A stretch of 64,000 nt of DNA from the NCBI RefSeq assembly GCF_009911795.1, contig NZ_CP047900.1, positions 1 to 64,000 on the forward strand, read 5' to 3'. Below, in pieces: positions 52,158-60,924 of the stretch (the first letter of the stretch is position 1; the number at the start of each line of letters is the position of its first letter). Position numbers and translations under genes: made by a program. Source of the stretch: Pseudarthrobacter psychrotolerans (GTDB lineage: Bacteria; Actinomycetota; Actinomycetes; Actinomycetales; Micrococcaceae). Below the pieces are notes generated by a model. The model made no database searches. It was not told the origin of the DNA and worked only from the letters and a program-made list of their open reading frames with translations.

Positions 52158-55109
52158 ATGCCTCGTCGTTCGGTGTTGTCGGCTGCGGAGAGGCAGGGCT
52201 TGGTTGCTGTTCCGTCCGGGGAGGAAAACCTTCACCGCTTGTACGGGTTGAGTGAGCGTGACGTTGGCTTGATCCACGAACGCCGCGGCACTGCAAACCG
52301 GCTGGGTTTCGCTGTCCTGCTGGCCTACATGAGGTATCCCGGGATCGTCCTGGGCGTGGACGAAACGCCGGCAGCGCATGTGGTGGCTTTCCTGGCGGAT
52401 CAGTTGGGAGTGCCTGCCGAGGCATGGGGTGGGTATGACCGGGGGGCGGCAACCAGCCGGCGGCATGTTCTGGAGCTTCAGAGGGTGTTCGGTTTCGTGA
52501 CGTTCACTGCCGCGGACCACGAGCCGGCCGTGGAATCCCTAGCCGCCTCCGCGATGGCTAACGATCACGGGGCCGTGCTGGCCGAGGAACTGGTGGTCTC
52601 GTTGCGGCGCCGGAAGGTGTTGTTGCCGGCGTTGCCGGTGGTGGAGAAGATCTGTTCCGAAGCGATCACCCGGGCGAACAGGGCTGTTTACGCGGCGTTG
52701 ACCGAGGGCCTGGATGCGGGACACCGCCGGCGTTTGGACGGTTTGCTGCAGATTGCCCCGGAACGGGACGTGAGCATGTTGGTGTGGTTGCGGCAGTCCC
52801 CGGCGAGACCGAACTCGAAACAGATGCGCGAGCACCTGGACCGTCTGCGAGGGTGGAAAGATCTGGGCCTGCCGGATGGTGTGCGGTTCCGGGTTCATCA
52901 GAACCGTTTGCTGCGCCTGGCCAAAGAGGGCGCCCATATGACCGCGTCGGACCTGGGGAAGTTCGAACCATTCCGGCGTTACGCAACCCTGGTTGCCGTA
53001 GCGGTGGAGTCCATGGCAACGGTCATCGATGAGGTCATCAATCTGCATGATCAGATCTTTACGAAAGTGTTTTCCTCAGCCCGGAACCGCCACAAGGAAC
53101 AATTCCATCAGTCAGGGCGGGAGATCAACGACAAGGTCCGCTTCCTGGGCAGGGTGGGCCAGCTCCTTCTTGACGCCCGGGAGAACGGCACGGACCCTTT
53201 CGAAGACATCGACACGGTCCTGGGGTGGGAGGCTTTTACTGCCGAGGTGATCGCGGCGCAGGCGTTGGCGCGGCCGAAGGAATTCGATTTCCTGGCCGGG
53301 ATCGCCAATAGCTCAACAATGGTCCGCAGATACTGGCCGGGTTTCCTGGATGAACTGGTATTCCGGGCAGCACCTGCCGCAGCGGACCTCATGGCCGGTG
53401 TGGACGTGCTGCGCCGGCTCAGTAGCGGGGGCAGCAGGACTATCCAGGATGGCGCCCCCGAAGGGTTCGTGTCCCGGCGTTGGGTGCCGTTGGTGTTCAC
53501 CGAAGCCGGCATCGACCCGGTCTTCTACGAACTCTGCATACTGTCCCGCCTCAAAGACGCCCTAAGATCCGGGGATGTGTGGGTGGAGGGGTCCCGGCAG
53601 TTCAAAGACTTCGAGGACTACCTCATCCCACCCCAGGTCTTCCGCGCCGGTGAGGGTGCTCGGTTCACCCTGCCGGCCGCCGCCGACCCCGCAACATACC
53701 TGGCCGACCGGGTTGACCTACTCAACGAACAACTGGCCATCGTGGACAGGCTCGCTGCCGCGGGCGAGTTGCCGGAGGCCTCGATCAGCACCCTGGGCCT
53801 GAAAACAGCACCCCTGGAAACCATCGTTCCCGAAGAAGCAAAGGACTTGGTCACCCAGCTATCCGGGATGCTGCCCAGGGCGAGGATCACGGACATGCTC
53901 CTGGAACTCGATGCCATCACCGGTTTCACCGATGACTTCCCCCACCTGAAAACCGGTGCCCCACCCAAAGACAAAACCTTGCTACTGACTGCGATCCTGG
54001 CCGACGGCATCAACCTCGGCCTGGTCAAAATGTCCGAAGCCTGCACCGGTGCGACGTATTCAAAAATGTTGCGTACCCAGGCCATGCACATCCGGGACGA
54101 AACCTACGCCGCTGCCCTGGCCCGGCTCGTCAACGCCCAAGCAGCACACCCCTTCGCCCACCACTGGGGCGACGGGTCCACTTCGTCCTCGGACGGTCAA
54201 CGCTTCCGCACCAGTTCCAAGGCCGAAGCGACCGGGCACATCAACCCGAAATACGGTGCATCACCGGGCAGAATGATTTACACCCACATCAGTGACCAGT
54301 ACTCCCCGTATCACGCGAAGCTCGTCAACGTCGGGGTCAGGGACGCCACCTATGTCATCGACGGACTTCTGCACCACGAATCAGAACTGAAAGTCACCGA
54401 GCACTACACCGACACCGCAGGGTTCACTGACCACGTCTTTGCCCTCACCACCCTGCTCGGCTACCGCTTCGCCCCACGGATCCGTGGCATCGATACCACC
54501 CGGATCTACACCCCCGATAAAACCAGTTACGAGGCCTTGGAGCCTATCGTCGGCGGGACCATCGACACTTCCATGATCGCCGTGCACTGGCCAGAGATCC
54601 TCCGACTGGCAGCCTCGATCAAACACGGCACCGTGACCGCGTCCCTCATGCTCCGTAAACTCGGCTCCTACCCCCGCCAAAACGGCCTCGCGAAAGCGCT
54701 GCGGGAATACGGGCGCATGGAACGGACCCTGTTCATCCTGGACTGGGCCCAGGACCCAGACCTACGTCAGCGCGTCACAGCAGGGCTGAACAAAGGCGAA
54801 GCCCGCAACGCCCTCGCCCGCGCCGTGTTCTTCAACCGCCTCGGCGAAATCCGCGACCGGTCCTTCGAACAGCAAAACTACCGGGCCTCCGGTCTGACGC
54901 TGCTGACGGCGGCGATCGTTCACTGGAACACCATCTACACCCACCACGCCGTCACCACCCTCACCCAGGCCGGCAACCCGCCAGACCCGAACCTTCTGAA
55001 AAACCTCTCGCCCCTGGGGTGGGAACACCTGAACCTCACCGGCGACTACACCTGGCGCCACACCACCAAACCCGGCAAACTCAGACCCCTCCGCTCCACA
55101 CCTCGCTAA
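52158..55109 (+). CDS. tnpA: Tn3-family transposase
   Basis: A 983-residue full-length TnpA. N-terminal DUF4158-type DNA-binding domain (MPRRSVLSAAERQGLVAVPS, VLLAYMRYPGIVL) and C-terminal DDE_Tnp_Tn3 domain with HWGDGSTSSSDGQRF (catalytic Asp), YVIDGLLHHESEL (second Asp) and the Glu in NGLAKALREYGRMERT. It cuts the GGGGT inverted repeats and makes 5-bp duplications. Same direction as tnpR, 67 bp apart. It is the only intact transposase in the window and probably moved the 7.6-kb unit. Confidence 0.95.
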   Translation: MPRRSVLSAAERQGLVAVPSGEENLHRLYGLSERDVGLIHERRGTANRLGFAVLLAYMRYPGIVLGVDETPAAHVVAFLADQLGVPAEAWGGYDRGAATSRRHVLELQRVFGFVTFTAADHEPAVESLAASAMANDHGAVLAEELVVSLRRRKVLLPALPVVEKICSEAITRANRAVYAALTEGLDAGHRRRLDGLLQIAPERDVSMLVWLRQSPARPNSKQMREHLDRLRGWKDLGLPDGVRFRVHQNRLLRLAKEGAHMTASDLGKFEPFRRYATLVAVAVESMATVIDEVINLHDQIFTKVFSSARNRHKEQFHQSGREINDKVRFLGRVGQLLLDARENGTDPFEDIDTVLGWEAFTAEVIAAQALARPKEFDFLAGIANSSTMVRRYWPGFLDELVFRAAPAAADLMAGVDVLRRLSSGGSRTIQDGAPEGFVSRRWVPLVFTEAGIDPVFYELCILSRLKDALRSGDVWVEGSRQFKDFEDYLIPPQVFRAGEGARFTLPAAADPATYLADRVDLLNEQLAIVDRLAAAGELPEASISTLGLKTAPLETIVPEEAKDLVTQLSGMLPRARITDMLLELDAITGFTDDFPHLKTGAPPKDKTLLLTAILADGINLGLVKMSEACTGATYSKMLRTQAMHIRDETYAAALARLVNAQAAHPFAHHWGDGSTSSSDGQRFRTSSKAEATGHINPKYGASPGRMIYTHISDQYSPYHAKLVNVGVRDATYVIDGLLHHESELKVTEHYTDTAGFTDHVFALTTLLGYRFAPRIRGIDTTRIYTPDKTSYEALEPIVGGTIDTSMIAVHWPEILRLAASIKHGTVTASLMLRKLGSYPRQNGLAKALREYGRMERTLFILDWAQDPDLRQRVTAGLNKGEARNALARAVFFNRLGEIRDRSFEQQNYRASGLTLLTAAIVHWNTIYTHHAVTTLTQAGNPPDPNLLKNLSPLGWEHLNLTGDYTWRHTTKPGKLRPLRSTPR

Positions 55110-55176
55110 CCAAAGATGCTCCAAATAGCCGTGGGAAACCACTGAGCACACCATACAAACGACAGGACGAAAACCG

Positions 55177-56013
55177 ATGTTGATCGGATACATGCGGGTC
55201 TCCAAAACAGACGGTTCCCAGACCATGGACCTGCAGCGCGACGCGCTCCTGGTGGCCGGCGTCGACGCCGGACACCTCTACGAAGACCAGGCCTCGGGCA
55301 ACAAAGACGACCGCGCGGAACTCACCGCCTGCCTCAAAGCGCTCCGTGCCAACGAGGACACCCTCGTGGTGTGGAAACTGGACCGTCTCGGACGGAACCT
55401 GCATCACCTGGTCAATACAGTCCACTCCCTGACCGAACGCGGCATCGGCCTCAAGGTCCTCACCGGCCAGGGCGCCACAATCGATACCACCACACCCGCC
55501 GGGAAACTCGTCTTCGGGATCTTCGCCGCACTGGCGGAATTCGAACGCGAGCTCATCTCAGAACGCACCAAAGCCGGGCTCGCCTCAGCGCGCGCCCGAG
55601 GGCGCAAAGGCGGCCGCCCCTACACCATGACCGTCGCGAAACTCAGACTCGCAGCCGCCGCGATGGGCCAACCCGAAACCAAAATCAGCGAGCTCTGCAC
55701 CGAACTCGGCATCACCCGTCAAACCCTCTACCGCTATGTCTCGCCCACCGGAGAACTACGCCCCGCCGCCCACCAACTCCTCAACACCCGTAAATCCAGC
55801 CCCGGAAAACGGAACATATTGTGCCGCATAAACCCGGAATATCCCCTCCTTATGACACAAAATAATCCGTTTTCTGTAGCGACCCCTGGTACGGCGTGGC
55901 AGAGTGACGGTGCTTTGCGTGAACTGGCGATCCGGGAACGTGAGGTCTTCCGGTCCTGGGTGGCTGAACTGGACGCCCCTGGTTCATTGGTGCGCAAGCC
56001 GGTGCCTGCATGA
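55177..56013 (+). CDS. tnpR: Tn3-family resolvase with a chimeric read-through tail
   Basis: Serine resolvase: IGYMRVSKTDGSQTMDLQRD with the nucleophile Ser9, WKLDRLGRNLHHL, a long helix ALAEFERELISERTKAGLA and an HTH TKISELCTELGITRQTLYRY. It resolves cointegrates of the element. Normal resolvases end about 15 residues after that helix. Here no stop occurs: the frame passes through the right inverted repeat (about residues 224-237) and fuses to the last 40 residues of the split backbone gene, ending at 56013. 278 residues as read. The tail is an accident of insertion. Confidence 0.9.
   Translation: MLIGYMRVSKTDGSQTMDLQRDALLVAGVDAGHLYEDQASGNKDDRAELTACLKALRANEDTLVVWKLDRLGRNLHHLVNTVHSLTERGIGLKVLTGQGATIDTTTPAGKLVFGIFAALAEFERELISERTKAGLASARARGRKGGRPYTMTVAKLRLAAAAMGQPETKISELCTELGITRQTLYRYVSPTGELRPAAHQLLNTRKSSPGKRNILCRINPEYPLLMTQNNPFSVATPGTAWQSDGALRELAIREREVFRSWVAELDAPGSLVRKPVPA
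55848..55886 (-). repeat. right inverted repeat of the Tn3-family unit
   Basis: On the minus strand it reads GGGGTCGCTACAGAAAACGG then ATTATTTTGTGTCATAAGG, matching the left tip at 48281 with one mismatch in the first 37 bp. TGGTA follows outside. It lies within the resolvase read-through frame. Confidence 0.85.
55887..56013 (+). pseudogene. 3' half of the backbone gene split by the Tn3-family unit
   Basis: Codes GTAWQSDGALRELAIREREV and FRSWVAELDAPGSLVRKPVP, in frame with the 5' half ending at 48280 once the TGGTA duplication is removed. The TGA overlaps the ATG of the hydrolase gene. At present it is translated only as the tail of the resolvase. Confidence 0.65.
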
Positions 56014-57088
56014 AGAAGGCTTCGTCAGGAGCGGCGCTGACTGTGGGGGCTCTTCTTCTGGCCCCCACTTTGATTGTCGTGCTGTTCCTGGGGGCGGGCG
56101 GAGCTAGGGGCGCCGAATCGTGCGGCGTGACGGGTGGCAGCGTTGGAGTGGGAAGTGTCCCGGCGAAAGTGGGTGCTTTCTCGGGCAAGCAGTTGGAGAA
56201 CGCGGCCGCGATCATGAAGGCGGCGAAGGACCTGGGACTTTCCGCCGCTGCGCAGATTCTCGGGGTGCAGGCCGCTCTTGGTGAGTCCACGTTGAACGTC
56301 ATCGATTTTGGCGACGTTGCCGGTCCTGATTCACGGGGTTGTTCCAGCAACGGGACAACGGGGCGTGGGGCTCCTATTCGGACCGGATGGACCCTTACGT
56401 CAGCGCCACAAGCTTTTTCAAGGCGCTGAGCAAGGTTTCCGGGTGGGAGCAGCTGGAGCCCAGCACCGCCATTCACCGTGTGCAGGGCAACGCTGTTGAG
56501 AACCACTACGCGCAGTTCCGTGCCCCTGCAGCTGAGGTTGTGAAGTCACTGGGCGGGAAAGCCACCGCCGGGATTGATGCCAGCGGAGCATGCCCCAGCG
56601 GCGGGGGAGCGGTCGTCGGTGAACTGTCGGGTAAGTGGGTCCACCCACTGGCCGGCGCAATCATGAGTAGCGGCTACGGCTCCCGTCCCGCCCCGGCCGG
56701 AACCGTCGGGGGAGTCCTGGCGAACTTCCACTACGGAATCGACTTCGCCACTCCCGGCCGCGCAGGAACCATCGTGGCCGTGACGGATATGAAGATCGTC
56801 AGAATCCGAGCCCTCGACGGCACGTTCGGCACGGGCGTGACCGGACAGACGACGGACGGGAAGCTGACCATCGGCTACTACCACATGGAAGCTGGCTCAG
56901 TCCGGGTCAAGGAGGGCGACGTAGTGGCCGCCGGAACCCCGCTGGGTACCGAGGGCGCCACGGGCAACGTCACCGGCCGGCACCTTCACATGGAGTTCTT
57001 CCCCGGTGCCCTGCCCAACCCCATGGTCCCGATCAACCAGACAACCGACCCAGCACCGATCCTCAAAGCACAGGGAGTGAGCTTCTAA
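56010..57088 (+). pseudogene. conjugation-type peptidoglycan hydrolase (transglycosylase-like and M23 peptidase), one frame break
   Basis: The N-terminus is a signal/anchor (LTVGALLLAPTLIVVLFLGA). Then comes a lysozyme-like domain (LGVQAALGESTLNVIDFGDV, GLFQQRDNGAWGSYSDRMDP) and an M23 metallopeptidase with HYGIDFATPGR and GRHLHMEF, giving the H-x3-D and H-x-H zinc ligands. The frame breaks at the G4 run 56335-56338; one more G gives DSRGLFQQRDNG, the normal linkage, for about 359 residues. Such two-headed hydrolases open the wall for type IV secretion in Gram-positive plasmids. Start coupled to the split gene upstream. Confidence 0.75.
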
Positions 57089-57579
57089 TGAGCACCAAGA
57101 ATTTCGTCCTTGTCCTAGCCGTCGCGGCCGTCGCCGTCACCGGCTGCACGGCACCCGTATCGAACACCATCCCGGAGCCTGCCGTCACGGCCAGCGCCTC
57201 GGTTGAGCTGCGCGAACACGACGAGGACCACGGCGTTCCCGCCGTGACCTGGGGGGCCTCCACGGATGCGGAAGTCAAGGCCCTTGCCGCCGATCTGATG
57301 GGAAAGTTTGCCACCACGCAGGTCACTTCACGGGCGTGGTTCAACGCGCTCCAGCCGCACATGAGCGCCGACTATCAGGAGTCCGCGCAGTACATCGACC
57401 CTGGCCGCATCCCGGTCACAAAGATTCTTTCTGACCCGGTCCTGGTCCGGGAGAAGGCGAATCCCATGTCGGTCATGGCGGAGTTCGCCACGAACAACGG
57501 CCCGTGGGTGCTGTCCCTTCACCGGTCAGGGCAGGAGGAACCGTGGCTGATAACCCGTATCGCTCCCAAAGATTCCTAA
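57088..57579 (+). CDS. lipoprotein of the conjugation-type cluster
   Basis: A 163-residue lipoprotein: signal peptide FVLVLAVAAVAVTGC with lipobox VTGC (Cys20), then a folded domain with SRAWFNALQPHMSADYQESA and WVLSLHRSGQEEPWLITRIA, a pattern seen in small accessory lipoproteins of actinobacterial transfer regions. It starts on the last base of the hydrolase gene. Probably outside the membrane with the hydrolase. Confidence 0.7.
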   Translation: MSTKNFVLVLAVAAVAVTGCTAPVSNTIPEPAVTASASVELREHDEDHGVPAVTWGASTDAEVKALAADLMGKFATTQVTSRAWFNALQPHMSADYQESAQYIDPGRIPVTKILSDPVLVREKANPMSVMAEFATNNGPWVLSLHRSGQEEPWLITRIAPKDS

Positions 57580-57615
57580 GCAACATCACCACTCCGAAAC
57601 GAAAGAGGTAGGCCC

Positions 57616-58941
57616 ATGGCCATCGAAAAATCGCTGATCCAGCCGGAACCGGTGATCAGCGCCATCATCAACGGTGACAACACCGGAGTCCTGAAGATCA
57701 ACGGGGACGAACACCCCTACGAAGCCCCGGACGTGAACGAACTGCGCCAGGCGCTCATGAAGCGCGTCATCGGGGAAGCAGCGACCCTCGGCCGCCCCGT
57801 CCGCGTGACCTCGATGGACGACACCGGAGTTTCCTACCTGGTGGTCTCACCGGCCGGTGACGTCGAGGAAGAGCAGCCCACAACGGTCCCGGAGGATGCC
57901 AGCGCGATCATTGAGCGCATCCCGTCCGCCCCGGCCGCCACAATCACTATGGCAGCGGCTACGACCGCTACAACCGTCGTCAGGGAGCCAGCCCTTACAG
58001 CTGCACCAGCAGCGGCCACCCGCCGGTCTATCAGGGAAGCCGGAAGTTTCCTTGCGGCTCCCAGCGCTGTAGAGCCTGCCACGCAGGGCATTCGGGGAGT
58101 GCTGAACAGCCTGGGGTTCTCGCTGGGCCCGTCAGAGGATGAGCTGAGCGAACGCGAGGATATCCGGCTGGCATCCAAGCACTTCGCCGGCACCCGCACC
58201 ATTGCCGTAGTGAACCAGAAAGGCGGATCGAACAAGACACCCACCGTGGCCGGCTTGGCTGCCGTTTTCGGCCGCAACGGCGGCAGCGTCGTGGGGTGGG
58301 ATAACAACCCCACGACAGGGACTTTGGGGTGGCGTACAGAGCAGGGTGACCATGCCAGGAGCGCCCTGGATGTGATCGCCGCCGCTGACGCCCTGCTGTC
58401 ACCCACGGCCCAGTCCGCAGACATCAACGCATTCGTCCACCACCAGAGCACCGACAAGTACGACGTGCTGCGCTCTGACGCAGATGTGGACGGCACGCAC
58501 GAAGTAACCGCTGAAGAAGTAGACGTCCTGCATCGCGTGGTCTCCAAGTACTACCGGCTGATCCTCATGGATTCGGGCAACAACCACCGAAGCGCCGAGT
58601 GGAACCGCATGATCGATCACGCGGACCAGCTGGTGGTTCCCACCACCAACGAAGAGGACCGGGTAGAGGCTGCCCTCCTGACCTTGCAGGGCCTGGACCT
58701 GAAGGCCGAGCGCTCCGCCGGACTCGCTTCCAACGCCGTCGTGATCGTCTCTGAACGGCAGAGAGGTGAGGCCCGGCTCTCGCAGGAGACGGCAGAGAAG
58801 TTCAGGCCCTATGTCCGGGACGTCGTTGTGGTGCCTTTTGATGAGGCGCTGAAGTCCGGTCAGATCCGTTTCGGCGCCCTCCAGCCTGCTACTCGGAGGG
58901 CGTGGTTGCGGGCGGCGGCTGCGGTGGCTCGTGGGCTATGA
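57616..58941 (+). CDS. ParA/MinD-like ATPase with atypical P-loop
   Basis: A 441-residue protein. The first 180 residues are a variable region (ISAIINGDNTGVLKINGDEH and a Pro/Ala/Thr-rich linker). A ParA-like domain follows: TIAVVNQKGGSNKTPTVAGL at about residues 195-214, LILMDSGNNHRSAEWNRMID as Walker B and QLVVPTTNEEDRVEAALLTL. The P-loop reads QKGGSNKT where KGGVGKT is usual, so the signature lysine is replaced by Ser-Asn; ATP turnover may be changed. ParA-like proteins of this type occur in transfer gene clusters and may place the machinery at the pole. Its stop overlaps the next start. Confidence 0.72.
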   Translation: MAIEKSLIQPEPVISAIINGDNTGVLKINGDEHPYEAPDVNELRQALMKRVIGEAATLGRPVRVTSMDDTGVSYLVVSPAGDVEEEQPTTVPEDASAIIERIPSAPAATITMAAATTATTVVREPALTAAPAAATRRSIREAGSFLAAPSAVEPATQGIRGVLNSLGFSLGPSEDELSEREDIRLASKHFAGTRTIAVVNQKGGSNKTPTVAGLAAVFGRNGGSVVGWDNNPTTGTLGWRTEQGDHARSALDVIAAADALLSPTAQSADINAFVHHQSTDKYDVLRSDADVDGTHEVTAEEVDVLHRVVSKYYRLILMDSGNNHRSAEWNRMIDHADQLVVPTTNEEDRVEAALLTLQGLDLKAERSAGLASNAVVIVSERQRGEARLSQETAEKFRPYVRDVVVVPFDEALKSGQIRFGALQPATRRAWLRAAAAVARGL

Positions 58942-59462
58942 ACGTGACCGAAAAGACCGAGAACGTCAGCCCCTGGGTAACGGCCGCGCAAAGCATCGCA
59001 CCGGAAGTCCGCGCCGCCGCACCTGAAGAGGAACCTACCCCGGCGGCTGAGGAACAGCCTGTCGGTTTCGTTGCCGCACACGGCGGGGCCGGGGCCACGG
59101 GCTGGGCCGCGATCCTGGACGGGACGGACCACGGCCCCCAACTTCCGGCGGACGGGGTCCCCGTGGTGCTCGTCGCCCGCGCCAGCCTGCACGGCATTGA
59201 CGCGGCCAAGGCCGCCATCGCCGCTCACGGGCCGTCCGCGTTCAACGCCGTCCTCATCGTCCCGGCCGTACCGGGACGGACCCCCAAGCTGATCCAAAAC
59301 GAACTCAAAGTCCTGGCCGGTGCCGTCCCCCTGATACCCGTTCCCTGGGTGCCGGGGCTGCTGATCAAGCGCTCTGCACTGGCCGATTTCACTGATGTAC
59401 CGGCAAAAGACCTGGCAAAGGTCCGCGCCGCACTTTCCACCACTAAAGGAGAATTGAAATGA
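58938..59462 (+). CDS. hypothetical partner of the ParA-like ATPase (DUF6668-like)
   Basis: A 174-residue protein starting on the ParA-like stop. After an acidic head it has VGFVAAHGGAGATGWAAILD, then GVPVVLVARASLHGIDAAKA and FNAVLIVPAVPGRTPKLIQN, like a P-loop-type fold that has lost its phosphate loop. Proteins annotated DUF6668 follow ParA-like genes in actinobacterial mobile elements. Family call tentative; the coupling to its neighbours is clear. Confidence 0.55.
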   Translation: MNVTEKTENVSPWVTAAQSIAPEVRAAAPEEEPTPAAEEQPVGFVAAHGGAGATGWAAILDGTDHGPQLPADGVPVVLVARASLHGIDAAKAAIAAHGPSAFNAVLIVPAVPGRTPKLIQNELKVLAGAVPLIPVPWVPGLLIKRSALADFTDVPAKDLAKVRAALSTTKGELK

Positions 59463-59634
59463 CTGTTTTCACCAAGCTCACCGACGTTGCAACCATGGTT
59501 GTAGCCGAGGCCAAGCCGCTCCCCGCCCGGTCCAGGACGGCCTTGACACCGTCCTGTTGTGGGCAAAGATCATCGGCGGTTCCCTCGCCGTGCTGGGCCT
59601 GATGCTCCTGTTGGGGTGGCTTGTGAATAAGTGA
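59459..59634 (+). CDS. small membrane protein, one frame break
   Basis: A 58-residue protein after repair: TVFTKLTDVATMVVAEAKPL, then PVQDGLDTVLLWAKIIGGSL and a membrane helix ending LLLGWLVNK. As written the frame breaks in 59521-59528 (CCCCGCCC); one added C restores it. The ATG overlaps the preceding stop. Small single-span proteins at this point in transfer clusters may be pilin-like or channel parts; that is inference. Confidence 0.55.
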
Positions 59635-59871
59635 AATATCCGACGCTAACGTCCGGAGATCCTTGTTGCGCAGGGTTTCCCTGCAGATATGTCCTTGGAG
59701 GATTGTTGGCTGAAGATGGCGGTTTCGAAGACGGTTGTACCGACAGCCGGGAGTGCCAGGCGTTGGCCGTGGCGGGACATCACCCCACAAAAGAGACTTA
59801 TCTGTCCGGCGTCGCTGTTCGGCCCGCCCGAGGAGGTGGGAAGGTTGGCCGGGGTGCCGGGACGAGGCGCG
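59635..59871. other. junction after the transfer genes, no gene seen
   Basis: The transfer cluster stops here without its expected later genes (coupling protein, VirB4-like ATPase). Short frames on both strands are not convincing. It is followed by a truncated metabolic gene, so a deletion or recombination joint probably lies in this stretch. Confidence 0.4.
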
Positions 59872-60252
59872 CTAAAGGCCCAGCAGGAAGTCCGCGGAGG
59901 CGCGGACGTCGCCGGCAGGTCCTTCGCCTTCGGGCTCCGCGCTCAGGATTGTGTCCTGCTCCATGACGTACCAGCCGGCGTATTTGACGGTTTGAAGCTC
60001 TGCCACGATTTCGGCGATGCGGCAGTCCCCCTGGCCCAGCGGTACAAACATGCCCGCCTTGACGCCGTCGGTGAAGCCACACTCACCGCGGCCAACCTGC
60101 CCGGCAAGGTCCGCGTTGACGTCCTTCAGATGGGCATGGCCCACCCGGGAAGCGAATTCGCGGACAAGCTCAAGCGGGTCCGTCCCGCCGATCTGCAGGT
60201 GGCCGGTATCCAAGCAGATGTCGGGGGTCGAGTAGTAGCCGAACAGTGGTTG
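59872..60252 (-). pseudogene. C-terminal fragment of a sugar-phosphate isomerase/epimerase (IolE-like)
   Basis: Codes YYSTPDICLDTGHLQIGGTD, PLELVREFASRVGHAHLKDV and GDCRIAEIVAELQTVKYAGW, the metal-binding second half of a xylose-isomerase-like TIM barrel such as inosose dehydratase. A TAG sits just upstream of the homologous part at about 60255, and the first half is absent. Only the last 110-125 residues remain. The metal ligands Asp and His in CLDTGH and HAHLKD are kept, but the fragment cannot fold alone. Confidence 0.7.
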
Positions 60253-60924
60253 GCGCTAAGCCTGCCGGAGCTATCGCTACCGCTGGTTTGTGATAGCTCC
60301 GCGTCAAACCTGTAATCGCGCGGAGAATCAAGCAATTCGTGTATCAAAAGCCACCACAAAATCAAGGTAACAATTCATCAACACTCGGACGAGTTGCGAC
60401 AGGCCAGAGCAGGGCTAGCCACATAGCTTCTGCCCTGGAAGCACAACGAACACCGGTCCTTACCGCCAACGGCCGCACGGATCCTACTCAACCCCCGAAC
60501 AGAGAAGGTGCGGTAGCCAGCGCCGCCGGCGGGCCCCACGGCGGCGTGGATCAACCAGCCACAGCAAAGCGAGGTCCCCGCACACGCCTAACCACTTGAC
60601 TGTGTCTCAAACGCCTTGACAGATTCCGGTGGCTTTTCCGGAGAGCTACCAGCAGGGCGTTGGGACAGAGACCCCGAGGTTTTGGCAACCTCGCTGCACA
60701 TACACCTGCAAGCCAATCAGGAGCACAGCGGAAGTTAGCCAGGCCCAGATGGAGCTGTTCCCGCAGCCGGGGTCTCGGCCCGGCAGGGTAAGCCGGGGCT
60801 GCGCCAGACGTCTTATCGGGAAGTGTCTCGTCGCTTTATCGGCGGTGAAGCGGTGAGATGCATTGGGACTTTGCCAGCCGATGTCTGCGGAATCCTCCAA
60901 AACCGTGCGGGGTCGGCGGAGGTG
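60253..60924. other. 670 bp of remnants, no intact gene
   Basis: CGGAGCTATC (60266-60275) and GATAGCTCCG (60292-60301) form a 10-bp hairpin next to the truncated isomerase. At about 60640-60700 the minus strand reads CQNLGVSVPTPCW-stop-LSGKA, a decayed serine recombinase HTH (compare SLGVSVPTLYRWVP at 33110). It marks past transposon activity; no complete frame. Confidence 0.5.

Larger units (their letters stand above)
48281..55886. mobile_element. Tn3-family composite unit (7.6 kb) with SipW/TasA-like cargo
   Basis: Both tips begin GGGGT and share CTACAGAAAACGGATTATTT then TGTGTCATAA in inverted orientation: 37 bp with one mismatch. The left tip is preceded by TGGTA (48276-48280) and the right tip followed by TGGTA (55887-55891), a 5-bp target duplication as Tn3 elements make. 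Inside are a decayed transposase end, a five-module secretion operon on the minus strand, an inner third inverted repeat (51897), and intact tnpA and tnpR. The inner repeat has no matching duplication, so the whole 7.6 kb moved as one. Confidence 0.8.

Noticed and set aside
51892..55891. Inner tnpA/tnpR segment as an independent recent insertion
   Set aside because: The 5-bp flanks (CTTAA and TGGTA) differ; the matching TGGTA pair belongs to the outer tips.
59689..60315. 208-residue plus-strand frame as a gene
   Set aside because: It overlaps the isomerase fragment in antisense and has no recognisable domain.
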